Shown here one piece after another: positions 1 through 10,641 of a stretch of 64,000 nt of DNA (positions are counted from its first letter, which is position 1; each line of letters opens with the position of its first letter). The stretch comes from Emydura subglobosa (Eukaryota; Chordata; Testudines; Chelidae). A program made the position numbers and the translations under genes. The DNA lies in assembly GCA_007922225.1 (NCBI GenBank), contig ML679963.1, positions 4,960,624 to 5,024,623 of the forward strand, read 5' to 3'. The notes beneath the pieces are model-generated. The model saw nothing but the letters and a program-made list of their open reading frames with translations. It did not search any database and was not told the origin of the DNA.

Positions 1-591
1 TTATGGGCTGAAAATAGAGCTTTGCACATACACTTTTCAGAAACTTTGTCACAGCAGTGGGTTTAAAAGGCCTGGCTGACTAGTCACTTTCTTTTTCATT
101 ACAAGAAAACAAAACATAACATGATATATCAAACTCCTTAATACTGCTGTGGCCAACTGAAACACGTACTGTGAAGAGAAAAAGGCAGCAGTCAACTCTA
201 AATGCATGCCAGAAATGCTTCTGCTTTGGGTGGACAAGCTTGGTACACTCTTAATAATAACTACTGTTAAAGTATATCAAAACTTATTTATTAAGCAGCT
301 CCTTACTTAATTTTTTTTTTCTAAAAGAAAACAAAATTAATGATAACCTATGGTTTTGTGTATGATGACATGAAAGATGGGGAGGGCAAAACACAGGAGG
401 GAAAACTATCAGTACAGAATCTGAACTGCCTGTACATTTTTATAAGCCATATTGGACATTAACTCAAGGTAAACACATGCTCTTGTGATACTAGTAATGT
501 TTTGATTAAGTGAACTAGGTTAGAGTAGTTGTCATAATTGAGGAAAATATATTGCACTGTTTGTTTTCTTGTTTCTCTCATTTATATTCCA

Positions 592-592
<1 letters not shown>

Positions 593-644
<52 letters not shown>

Positions 645-646
645 CT
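593..646. repeat. Compound (TG)n(AG)n microsatellite
   Basis: About 18 TG units run directly into about 9 AG units with no interruption. Such compound dinucleotide tracts are length-polymorphic in vertebrates. Its reverse-strand translation gives a His-Thr repeat, which is an artefact of the repeat and not a protein. Confidence 0.97.
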
Positions 647-1965
647 AATAAATAAGTTTGCATTTGGAGACCTATCAATTTCAGTAAAGGGGAAACTGAG
701 AAGCCAAACTACCAAATTTGTTGTATTAATGACTTTAACTTTTTTTTTTAAGAATGACATTTTATTTGTCAGTAACTGTGATGTGTTGATCTTTATTTTC
801 ATTTATTTCAGGAAAATAGAAACAGAGTGTGTACTAGGGCGCTACCAGCATAGTCATGACAATTAAACTAATCACAGTTTATGTTGTTTATTGTGTTTAG
901 TTTTTGAGCCTCATTTATTGCCTTCAATCAGTTTGAAGGAACTAGCGAGAAGCACCTTCCAGTGCTACATCAAGGGAATGTCTGTAGACACAATGAAGGC
1001 TAGGGCTTTCCTATCCAAAGCAATAGATTGTCTTTAGCCTCTTTCATCCTAGAGCCTGGGAACCATGTTTGTTCTTGAACTGGGGATTCTTGCAAAACAG
1101 TGCAGTTCTAGTATAAATCTAGATGAGAAATTATACCCTTGTTGTACTTTTTTGATTAATTATGCAGAAGCATTGACTTTGAGAAACTGGGGCAGCTGTG
1201 TTAAGGAATCCCCATTTACACTAGGTAAAAAAGTAAACAGTAAATGGAGAGTAGTGTAACAAACACTTGGGGTATCAAAAAACAACTGTGAAAAGAATCT
1301 GTCTTAATGTGCTAGCCCACTGCAGTTTAACATATTGCTTACAACCTTCACAATAGAGTTTGAGTGACTTCTGTTACACATTCCAGGAGACTGGCAGTCT
1401 GTTACAATCAGAGTCCGGACTCTAGAGCAGGCTAATTTACAGCGATGGGATGAAGAAAGTTGTGGATTTGTATTACACACTCTCACCTGACACCGTATCT
1501 GATCCCTTACCCGCTGATTGACATCTTGAATGAGCTCTTTGAAGCAAGTTCCAGCTTAATTAAAACGTTTGCTTGGTTAGCAGTGATCTGTGAAAGCCTG
1601 TGATAAATATTGAATTGGGTTCACCTGCTGGTTACTGTGAGTGGATAAACAGCTGCTTTGTGCAGTTTAATCAAGAGACTGTAGTAGCAGAATACTACTC
1701 CTTTTAAAAGAGTTTTAAAAAAGAATAGTTGAAAAGCTCTAGTAATGTCACTTCTGATATCTTACTAGGGTGTGCTTGTGTGAGATTTCACACAACAGGT
1801 ATTCACCACTGTATCATTCAGATTGCTTTGTAACCAGTGAAATGTAGATGAAGATATCAAGAAGTCCTCTTATCTCTTTGTGCTTCAAAGATCAGAGCCT
1901 CAGTGTTTGTTTAACCTTATTTTACACTTAAAACTCTCAGTGTATTTGGCTCTTCTTTTATTATT

Positions 1966-2822
1966 CATAGAATCATAGAAATGCAGGGGTGGAAGGGACC
2001 TTGAGAGGTCATCAAGTCCAGCCCCCTGTGCTGGGGCAGGACCAAATAAACCTAGACTATCCTTGACAGGTGTTTAGCTAACCTGTTCTTAAAAGCCTCC
2101 AATGATGGGGATTCCACAACCTCCCTTGGAAGCCTATTTCAGAAATGAACTACCCTTATGGTAAGAGAGCTTTTTTTTCTCCTTTGCTGCAAATTAGGCC
2201 GTTATTTCTTGTTCTGTCTTCAGTGGACAGGGAGAACAATTAATCCCTGTCCTCTTTATAACAGCCCTTAACATATTTGAAGACTGTTATCAGTTCTCCC
2301 CTCCATCTTCTTTTCTGAAGACTAAAGTGGCACCCAGAATTGAACACAGTACTCCAAACTGAGGCGTCACCAGTGCCGAGTAGAGAGGGACAGTTACCTC
2401 TCAGGTCTTGCTTATGACTCCTGTTAATAATAAACTGCAGAAGAATATTACCCGTTTTTTTGCAACTGTATCACATTGTTGACTCATATTTGGTTTGTGA
2501 TCCACTATAACCCTCAGATCCTTTTCAGCAGTACTACCACCCAGCAAGTTCTTGGCCATTTTATAGTTGTGCATTTGATTTCTCATTCTTAAATGTGTAG
2601 TACTTTGCACTTACATTTATTGAACTTCATCGTGTTGAATTCAGACGAATTCTCCGATTTGTCAATCATTTTGAATTCTGATCCTGTCCTCTAAAGTATT
2701 TGCAACTCCTTCCAGCTTGGTGTCATCTGCAAATTTTATAAGCACACTCTCTACTCCATTATCCAAGTCATTAATGACAATATTGACTAGTACTGGATCC
2801 AAAACTGACCCTCTGTGGGGCT
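1966..2822 (-). mobile_element. CR1 LINE retrotransposon, 3' part, 5'-truncated, minus orientation
   Basis: The + strand begins with the inverted CR1 terminus (tcatagaatcatagaa) followed by the typical CR1 reverse-complement 3' UTR, including the stretch about a GGGGCAGGACC core. The minus strand then shows the C-terminal region of a CR1-type ORF2 reverse transcriptase: around 2610-2401 the translation has an AEKDL followed by NMSQQC and AAKK-like residues, typical of the region after the reverse-transcriptase domain. The reading frame is interrupted, so it is a dead, 5'-truncated copy about 850 bases long. CR1 is the dominant LINE in birds, turtles and crocodilians. The 5' limit at 2822 is where I stop recognising the family. 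Confidence 0.85.
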
Positions 2823-3360
2823 CCTTCATTCCTTTGGCTGAAGGAAAAGCAAAGCCCCAAAATAATGTTTTTTTGTTGTAGAAAAATGTAGCACATAAAA
2901 AGGCATTGCCCGCTGAAAAATCTCAAACTCTTAGAAGCGGGACTGTCACTCTGGGGAAGTCAGGCTTTACAGTGATAGGAAAACTTGGACTAATCAAGGA
3001 AACCGGTTTGTGAACACCAATTTAGAGATGGGAGGTCAGTCAGGCGTTTCAAATTTCCTTTTTCCTGAGGGAAAGACCTAGATTCTAGTTTCAGCCTGAG
3101 GGGAGAGAACTTGGGGAATGTACATAATTTTTTACAGGACCCAAACCAGATCCAAGGGTCTGAAATGATTGCAGTGAAGAAGAGCCCAATGAGGAGTTCT
3201 GAGCAACAGGGGGTTCTTTGAGCGGGGGTGTTGGAGAAAGGGTGGAACTTGTTTCACAGGTTCTGGAAGCTCAGGAACATGCTGGTAACCAAACCCCTGA
3301 TATGAGCACTAAACATCTTGATAAACTACACAATCAGATGAAAGCACTCAGCAGAAACTG

Positions 3361-3465
3361 GATGATAGAACGGAAACTCATGCAGCCCAGATCCAGGAAA
3401 TAAGACAGAGATGTTCCCAAGTTATGGAGGGGCTGCCTGAGAAACAAGAATGAAACAAGCAAGTA
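3361..3465 (+). repeat. Partial duplicate of a myosin rod segment inside the retropseudogene (first copy)
   Basis: This stretch resembles 4165-4265 downstream. Both read roughly as gatgatagag, then aggaaataagacagag, then caagttatggagg, then gaacaaaccaagt with scattered substitutions. Both translate to a HAAQIQEIRQR-like sequence that occurs once in a myosin rod, so the two copies point to a partial duplication in, or before, the retrocopy. Confidence 0.6.
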
Positions 3466-4164
3466 CCGGTAGATATCATCCTTGGAAAGGTGAGGAGGCT
3501 TCTACAAGCCAAAGGTGCCTATGTTCTGGATTTAAAACTCTAACTTCAGGAATAAGCCCATCAGAAGCTGGTCCACATCACTGCCAATGGGCATAATTGG
3601 GCCATGGTACCTTGTGGCACAAATATAAAGGACAGGGCAAGATGGAAGCTGCAGTTGGAGAAGGTGGCCCCAGATAACCAGGAGAAATCTAAGAATGCAT
3701 GCAAGAACAAACACAAGGTCAAGATCACAGATGTGGAAGAGCACCTGTATCACAAAGAAGAGCAGTGGCTGGAGTTAGGAATAACTTGCAGGAAGCTTGG
3801 GAAAAACTCCACCTATCCGTATGACCAGAGTGCTGAGCTGCAAGCTCATGTTGCAGAATTTAAAAAATGGCTGGCCCAGAAGGAAAAGGAAATGCAAGCA
3901 GCCTTGACTAAGGCAGAAGAGGAAGAAAGCCAGAAGAACATGACCCAGAAAAAATCTGTAAACTGGAATCTCAGATTAATGAACATCAAGGAAACCTGAA
4001 CACTGAGCGAATATATAGGAACAAAGCAAAAACCCAGAAGCAGGAGCTGAGGAAAAAGCTGAAAGCACTGGAAATGGAGCTAGAAGACACAGTAGACTCC
4101 ACAGCTGCATAATGGGAACTCACATCTAACTGGCAACAGGAAATAGCTTTTCTGAAGAAGACCC

Positions 4165-4265
4165 TGATGATGAGGAAAAGATCCATGAGGCACAAACCCA
4201 GGAGATGAGACAGAGGTAGTTACAAGTTATGAAGGAACTGACAGAATAGCTGGAACAAACCAAGT
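4165..4265 (+). repeat. Partial duplicate of a myosin rod segment inside the retropseudogene (second copy)
   Basis: Partner of the copy at 3361-3465. This one lies in the collinear rod order, after the [10 protein letters not shown] stretch and before the EKAKQALE stretch, so it is the copy in the expected place. It contains an in-frame stop (agg tag) in the frame that matches myosin. Confidence 0.6.
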
Positions 4266-4956
4266 GGGTGACAGCAAACTTTGAGAAAGCAAAGCAGGCT
4301 CTGGAGAGTGAGCGGACAGAACTGTTAAGTGAGGTGGACATACTTCAGGAAGGTAAAGAGGACTTTGAGCACAAGTGGAAGAAAGTAAAGTCCAGCGCTA
4401 AAAGTTGCAGGTAAAATTTACAGCAAAAAGTCTGCAAAATTTACAAGAGTATGTGGATGGAGTTGGCTTAGAAAGTTGCCAGACTTCAGGACAAGTTAAA
4501 CAATGTCAGAGGCCTTCTGAGCCAATTAGAAAGCACTTCACTCAAGTCAGCAAAAGATGTTGCCTAGAGTCACAGCCTCAGGATGCGCAGGAAGGTTGCA
4601 GGAAGAGATGTGCCAGAAGCTGAGCCTCAGCACTAAGCTGCAGTAGATAGAAGAGGAGGAGAACAGCTCCAAAGAGCAGCAAAAAGAGAGCAGGAGAGAC
4701 CATGAAGTCCACCTCCTGAATATCAGGATCACCCAGCTCTGGGAATGGAGCAGCAAACCTGTGGAGAAGAGAAGGTACTGAAAGGACATGGTGTGTTAAT
4801 GGGGGGAGAAATTACTCACATAACAACTTGGATAGAAGAAGAACAGAAGTGGATTCAATTAAATGAAATTCTAAAAGCCTCAGGCAAGGCTGAGCAGATC
4901 TCTTAATTGAAACCTCAAGAGGAAACTGGATATTGTTGTGGACATTCTCAGTGCGG

Positions 4957-4960
<4 letters not shown>

Positions 4961-4996
<36 letters not shown>
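4961..4996. repeat. (GT)18 microsatellite
   Basis: Perfect GT dinucleotide tract of about 36 bases, directly abutting the last recognisable myosin-like sequence at about 4955. Confidence 0.97.
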
Positions 4997-5000
<4 letters not shown>

Positions 5001-5067
5001 ATCTGACATTTGCATTCTTTACCATCTAAAGTATTGATGTGGAAAGATGGTCATGAGCCTCTCTACC

Positions 5068-5420
5068 TAGGAACAAAGGAATTGCCAAACTGGATCAGAC
5101 TCATGGTTATCCTGTCCAGTATCATGTCTCTGAAAGTGGTTAGCACCAGATGCTTCTAAGGAAGGTGCAAGAAACCTTTTGGAGGTAGATGTTGGATAAT
5201 TACCCCCCTCCCCCCCCCACTTCCCTCCTGAAAGTCTCCTCCTACTTCCTAATAGTTAGAAAGTGGTTTCAGCCCTGAAGCCTGAGGATTTTATATCTCC
5301 TGCAAAACATTTTTAAGCATTAACTACTATAATTTTGGAAATTTTTGTTATTTATGTAAACGTCCAGTCCATTAGAATCTTGCTAAAATCTACACAGTGA
5401 AAATGACAAAGTTTAACCAT
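5068..5420 (-). mobile_element. CR1-type LINE 3' end fragment, minus orientation
   Basis: On the + strand the sequence gaattgccaaactggatcag, then tccagtatcatgtctctgaa and ccagatgcttctaaggaagg is the inverted 3' region of a reptile CR1 subfamily. It is followed by the more diverged UTR with a C-rich tract at 5203-5218. The same family occurs less degraded at 15140-15640. Truncated and non-coding. Confidence 0.65.
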
Positions 5421-8204
5421 AGATGGTGTAAATAGTTATTAGCTCATCTATTTTTTTTTAAGCTCAGTGTGGATGGAACTAAACTGTTTTATAACCAGTT
5501 TTAAAATAAACAATTTCCTTGCTTAAACCAGTATTTTTTACTAGGATTAAATCACATGGAATTTTTAAACCAGTTATATCACAGTTTGGCTCTCTGGACC
5601 AAACAGTAACACAGATGGAGCACAATCATGTTTAACATCTCTGGGTTAACTTGGCTGTTTTCATTGCGTGGAATAGGACTTTATGGATAAATTAGGTATT
5701 GCTTTTCATCTTGCTGTAAAAAAAACGTAATTTTCCTCTAATTTTAAATAGTCTAATGAGAGTTACAAAATGATAATGTAGATAAAGATTTTATTTAATT
5801 ATTTTCTCTGTAAGTGTGTGTGTTTGTGTGTATATTTGACTTTTTTCAATTAAAAGATTTAAAACCAAAAATAGGTACTATATAATTTGGGAAACGCGGG
5901 AGAAAGATACTGAGCACTTAAGGTTTACCAGTCTGTGTTCAGATATAGGAAACGTGCTCCCTGTCCAAGAGAGTTTACAATCAAAATAAAATAATGGACC
6001 ATACAATACAATTTATAACAAACTCAAGAGCATTACTATGGCAGCAACATGAATATAACAAAAACTGAACCACTGGAGTCCCATTCAAACCCTTTCCCCA
6101 ACTTCCAGCCAAATACAGAGAAAGACATGGGGCTTGTGGTTAACAAACTTGGGCCTTGAAAGTTAACAAACGTGCGCTGTTAGTAAAATAAGTTTTCAGT
6201 GTACAAGTTAGCTTTCTTTCGTCACTATTTTTCAGTTGCTCTGAAAGGAATATGACAGATTTTTATTGTAGTTTAGCAAGCACTTCTCCTACCTGAAATG
6301 CAGATTTATAATTTTTACTGCAGCAATCCCCAACTGTACAGTAGTTATTACCTCTTACAGTGAAAAGTACAGGTGGATTCTTTTTCCTCTTTCTATAGTA
6401 GTGGGAGACTATAACATCATAAGTTCTACTAAGTTTCAGCTATAATGATATAAATAGCTTCTGGTACAGAAATGCAGAACCAAAAGTGTCACTGATGAAA
6501 ATATTCAAAAACTCAAATATTTCATACTTGATTAAACTTACTTCTTTTAAAGAAAATTTCTGCAGGAAGTTCCATGAATGAATATTGCAATAGGTAGGGT
6601 AGCATGATGTGGAAGTTGCTGGTATAACCATATTGCTTTAATTACTCTCTTTTTATGTTGTTTGATTTCTAGAGATATTTGTCAGTTTGGGACTGATTTT
6701 ACTGTGTTTTAAGTCATTAGCTGGAAATTTGTTTACACTGTGGTCTATCAGAAATCCAGACTTCTGAAGTTCCAAAACATAACTTTTTTAAGGAAGGTAA
6801 ATCCTCTGATGATGATTAGATTCTCTTTATTTTTAAAGGCTTGTTTGGGTCCTCAGCAACAGAAATATAAGTGTTTATTGTTGAGGACCCCACATTTTTT
6901 TAAAATATAAAAATAATGCATGTACATGCTTGCATGCACACACACAGTGCATTCTCCAGGAATTTTGCGCCAAACTTACCTTCCTCAAAGAAAGCAAATT
7001 TTGAGGGCCTAAACAAGTTCAACAGCGTCTTATTTTTAATTGTTAAGCTTAGATGGTCTGAATGTGTTTGACTTAAAGAACGTGTTTATTAGAAAATAAA
7101 TGTAAAAATAAGCCACATTAAACCATGAAATTGTGTAGCTATATGCATCTGGATCATAAATTCATTGTACATGAAGCAGGATTGGGGACTAGTTTGCCTA
7201 AAACAGACAATCCTCTTTACTGATTGATCTGTATGCTGTTTATTTTAACGTATTTATCACACAGCTCATAGAAAGCCAAAACTTAATGGTCTTATGGAGT
7301 GCTTCCTCACATCAATGCCTAATCTATAGGCACTTAAATTAACTTTCAGATTTTTAATATATTTGAAAGGTCTGTCCCACAAGATTTTAACAGAAAAAGA
7401 GCATTTGAAAAGGTGAAATTCCAATTTAATGCAAAGAAAGGGCTCACCTTCTAAAGTGATAGTTTTAATGTGTGTGTTTTGTTGGTTTTCCTTTTTTGTT
7501 TTGTTTTGTTATACAGGCACCTTTTTAAAGTGTTTTTTTGCTGATGGCGTCTGTGGCTTTCAGAAATGTTATGACTACTGCAAAGCAGTTATATACTTTT
7601 ACTGGTTACTATAAAATCAGCCTGAGTTTATAGCTTTCCTGATGTTTTTTTTTTTAGTAAAAGGTAACATTTTAAAGCTGCAGTAGTGAGTGAGGTGCTT
7701 CTTAAGGCCAGTATTATGCCAGTTTCAACCCTTTTAAAAAAAACTTTAAGGTCACCTGTAAAATACTGTAATTTATTTACACCCCACACACATGCAGGCA
7801 CCATGGTTTTAATTTTACCTTTTAAATCTTTTTAATTAAAAATTTCTTTTAATTATATTTTTGCCCCAAACATACAGTAGAAGGAATTACCACTATTGGT
7901 ATTGTACAGAAAGAATTTGAATTACATTTTCCAATCATCTTGATTGTATAAGTACAGTGTAGGACAATAAATGTTTAGGCCTAGCATTATCCTCCCAAAA
8001 AGGATTAGTGGTATTGCATCATCTCTGAGAAGAAAAAAATGAATTCAAATGAAAGGGATCGATATAGGCTTAAAAGCTCTGTACAGTAGTCAAAAGTAAA
8101 CGGATTCTGTAGCTTATTTACATTAATTCTCTTAGTATGTTCATAAATGTCATTATTTCAAAGACCAAAATAGAATATATATCAAAATAACATGGTATAA
8201 TTTG

Positions 8205-8720
8205 CATTCCGATTTTCTAAGAGTATAAACTGAGTCGGATATTGCCGTATATGTAACATACACCACACGTCAGCTGTTTCCTGCTTCACTGCTGACAAGA
8301 GCCCCATTCATAACTCTCTTCTTTTTATCCTTTCAGTGAATAAGTAATTATTCAATATAGAAGGCAGGATATTTGGAACTGGCTATTTAATGTGGCAGCA
8401 CACCGTAATGAAATCTGCTGTTACTGGCAACCTGAGAGGGGAATGTAACAATTCCAGCATGGCTGTAACTTTATCTGCTTTGACGGCCTGTTTATTTGGC
8501 ACGTCAGTGAACCTTTTATCCCAATGAGTGACAGCTCCAGAAGGGTCACATTTACATCCATTCTATCATGTATTGTAATATTTAATGGCGGACAAGGTTG
8601 AGTGGGACTCAGGGTAATTTGAACTTACTTTTCCACAGAGTGGAGGCTAAGAGACAGCTTGATCTCCAGTATTGTGGCGTAACACATGCCATGACTTAGC
8701 ATTTGTTTATGAAGGATAAT
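8205..8720. promoter_or_regulatory. Candidate conserved non-coding element (intronic enhancer?)
   Basis: This stretch does not resemble the repeat families around it. It has richer sequence complexity and many homeodomain, TALE and SOX-like words (gtaattattcaat, tgacagctcc, tttaatggc), plus several CpG in an otherwise CpG-poor intron. I cannot show conservation without an alignment, so this is an inference from composition only. Confidence 0.25.
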
Positions 8721-9257
8721 CAATTAAAAGCAAGAGGAAGAAAACTTTCAGCTATCAAGTACAGTTTGTTGCTACTGGCGCTATCAAACTAAAAACCAAG
8801 TATAAATTATTTTATGCTGTTAAGATGTGCTAATCAGTTTTTCACTATTGTAGCTGCTTGTACAGACAAGTTACTCTTCTTACAGATATCTTAACATTTT
8901 CTTTGTATCATTTACCTTCATCCTAATTATTAGTCTTCTCAATAGTTTATCTTGTAGAAGAGATTGAGGAGGATGAGTTTCTCTGTGACAAAGTAATTAG
9001 AGTGGAAAAGAAACCAAACCAGTTGTCCTGTATTCCAAATATTTTTCCTGGATTCAGTTCTGTTAGTTAAGAATGATGAAATCTAAAGATGAAACAGGGG
9101 AATAGTCACTAGAACTGACTAATGGCATAACACCATGATGAGTATATTGCTAGTGGAGTATATGTTTTGAAGCCAGTTTAGTGAAATTTGATTTACAGAT
9201 GAAACAATATTAAAACGAAGTTTTTAGTATTAACTTTAATTTGGTTGCCCAGTCAGA

Positions 9258-9427
9258 TCTTGATTCTACAAGGTGCTGCAGACTCGTGTCCTGATCCAGC
9301 AAACCTCTTAAGCATATGCTTAAATTTATGAATGTGAGAAGTCTTTTGGACTTCAGTTGCACTACTCACATGCTTGAGTGCTTTACTAGATTGAGGTCAG
9401 AATACTCAGTACCTTATAGAATCAAGC
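9258..9427. mobile_element. Palindromic MITE (non-autonomous DNA transposon)
   Basis: The two ends are inverted copies: cttgattctacaaggtgctg at the left and the complement of cagtaccttatagaatcaag at the right. The inner arms also pair (ccagcaaacctcttaagcat with catgcttgagtgctttacta). This is a short foldback element of a type widespread in sauropsid genomes, with a core around agcatatgcttaa. It has no coding capacity. Confidence 0.7.
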
Positions 9428-10350
9428 CTGCAATGGAAAAGTGATTTCCTTTAGCTGGCAGTCAGTTTATAAGTACATGTTCAAATTAAGAAACATAATA
9501 AACAATCCTTTTTACCCACATTAATGTTTCTCACTTTTTCTTAATTCGTCTGCTGTGAAACAAAGGTTGCCATCTGGTTTGAAGACAGTGTGTGTCTTGT
9601 ATATAACATGCTCTCTCTCAGTCCCTAAGGCCTCGGAATGCCTAACACTAGGTGTCCTGCATAACTTGGTACCAAACTATCCTGGCTGATTTCATTGTAA
9701 TAATTTGTCACAGGCAAATTAGAGGTAACTGGCCATGCTCGATGACAGAAAATAAACTTAATGTAGAAAAACTTCCTTGTGCATTGTAAAAATTAGTTAA
9801 AATTTTTCTGGCATAAAGAAATAGACAAATTGAAATGTCATATACAAAATAATGGTACTTTACTGGCATAGAACTTGAGTTTAGCCACAACCTGGTTTGT
9901 GTAAATCATGGAGAGCCAGTGAACAGTATCAGTAAACCTTTCTATATGTCAAAATAATAAAATTGTATAGACAAGGACGTGCATCAACTTTGGTACCTAA
10001 TTTCAAAGCCTATTAACCTGGAAAATATTATATTGACTGGCAAAGAACATATAAAGAAAAGAGCAGATAACTAATTTGGTAATCACTTTTTTTTTTACTT
10101 GAGAAATATTGTCTTTTCTATTATAACTTTTGTTTTTTAAATTACCTGGAGACTCTTAGAAATTATTTTGAGATTTTGTAATGTTTTGTGTATATGTTTA
10201 ACTTAAGTCCACTGTTCATAGTTTGATAGATTAATTAATGGGAATTTTTTAACCATTCTGGAGGAACACTTCAAATAGTCTCTGCGGAGATTTGGTACAT
10301 TCAGTTTGCAGTGGTAACGTCTTAATAAACTTTCCTTGTTTTGGTTACAG

Positions 10351-10641
10351 TCTCCTGGCCCCTGCACACAGTGCTCCTGTTCTTCTGCAAAAGAAAATGG
10401 TAAAGATGTTAGTAATGCAAAGAAGAAGGAAAATGGAGGAAAGCCACACATCCCCAAAATATTTTTTGGAACTCGAACACACAAGCAAATAGCTCAGATT
10501 ACTAGAGAGCTGAGGAGGACGATGTACTCCAGTGTCCGTATGACAATTCTTTCTAGCCGGGATCATACCTGTGTTCATCCAGTGGTATCCAGTAGTAGTA
10601 ACAGGAATGAAAAGTGTGTTGACTTGCTGGAAGGAAAAAAT
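10351..10641 (+). CDS. BRIP1: BRIP1 exon 7: start of Fe-S domain
   Basis: 291 bases, 97 codons, phase 0 at both ends and the same length as the human exon (residues about 210-306). The acceptor is ttggttacag and the donor gtgagt. The N-terminal part is a poorly conserved cysteine-rich linker ([12 protein letters not shown]). From there on it matches FANCJ closely: [20 protein letters not shown] (motif Ia region), [20 protein letters not shown], then NRNEKC. The cysteines of HTCVHP and NEKC correspond to human C283 and C298, the first two ligands of the 4Fe-4S cluster needed for helicase activity. No indel relative to human. Frame follows directly into exon 8. Confidence 0.97.

Larger units (their letters stand above)
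3300..4960 (+). pseudogene. Processed pseudogene of a class II (non-muscle/smooth muscle type) myosin heavy chain tail
   Basis: The + strand encodes broken stretches of the coiled-coil rod of a MYH9/MYH10/MYH11-type heavy chain. Near 3636-3960 the translation reads like the rod (KLQLEKV, then KNKHKVKITDVEE, then AELQAHVAEFKKWLAQKE, then EEEESQKNM). It continues in another frame from about 3957 ([25 protein letters not shown]) and again from about 4150 (KIHEAQTQEMRQR, then LEQTKW, then EKAKQALE). After that come ESQPQDAQE and KLSLSTKL around 4560-4650 and LKRKLDIVVDIL near 4910-4950. Frameshifts, in-frame stops and an internal deletion of rod sequence make it non-functional. No introns interrupt the homology, so it is a retrocopy. 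It covers only a portion of the rod; motor and C-terminus are absent. The exact parent paralogue cannot be resolved by eye. The 5' limit is uncertain. Confidence 0.85.
1..10350 (+). other. BRIP1: BRIP1 intron upstream of exon 7 (intron 6), 3' part
   Basis: Non-coding sequence ending in the acceptor ttggttacag at 10341-10350. Human exon 6 (120 bases, about 40 residues) was looked for by eye and not recognised, so the whole stretch is treated as intron 6. It contains a TG/AG microsatellite near 593, two minus-oriented CR1 fragments (about 1966-2822 and 5068-5420), a myosin heavy chain retropseudogene (about 3300-4960) ending at a GT microsatellite, a palindromic MITE near 9258-9427, and a stretch near 8210-8720 that looks unlike the repeats. 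The rest, including 6000-8200 and 9430-10340, is AT-rich sequence in which I see no gene. Confidence 0.75.

Noticed and set aside
578..802. Minus-strand open frame with a His-Thr repeat
   Set aside because: Produced by the TG microsatellite; no other protein signal.
812..870. AG-preceded stretch after atttatttcag as a possible BRIP1 exon 6
   Set aside because: In phase 0 it reaches a stop within about 14 codons and the translation does not resemble human residues 170-209.
2401..2610. 69-codon minus-strand frame as a gene
   Set aside because: It is the C-terminal part of the CR1 reverse-transcriptase frame in a truncated LINE.
3604..3999. 131-codon open frame with coiled-coil composition, as a possible gene
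   Set aside because: It is one frame of the myosin rod retrocopy; the homology continues in other frames after indels and stops.
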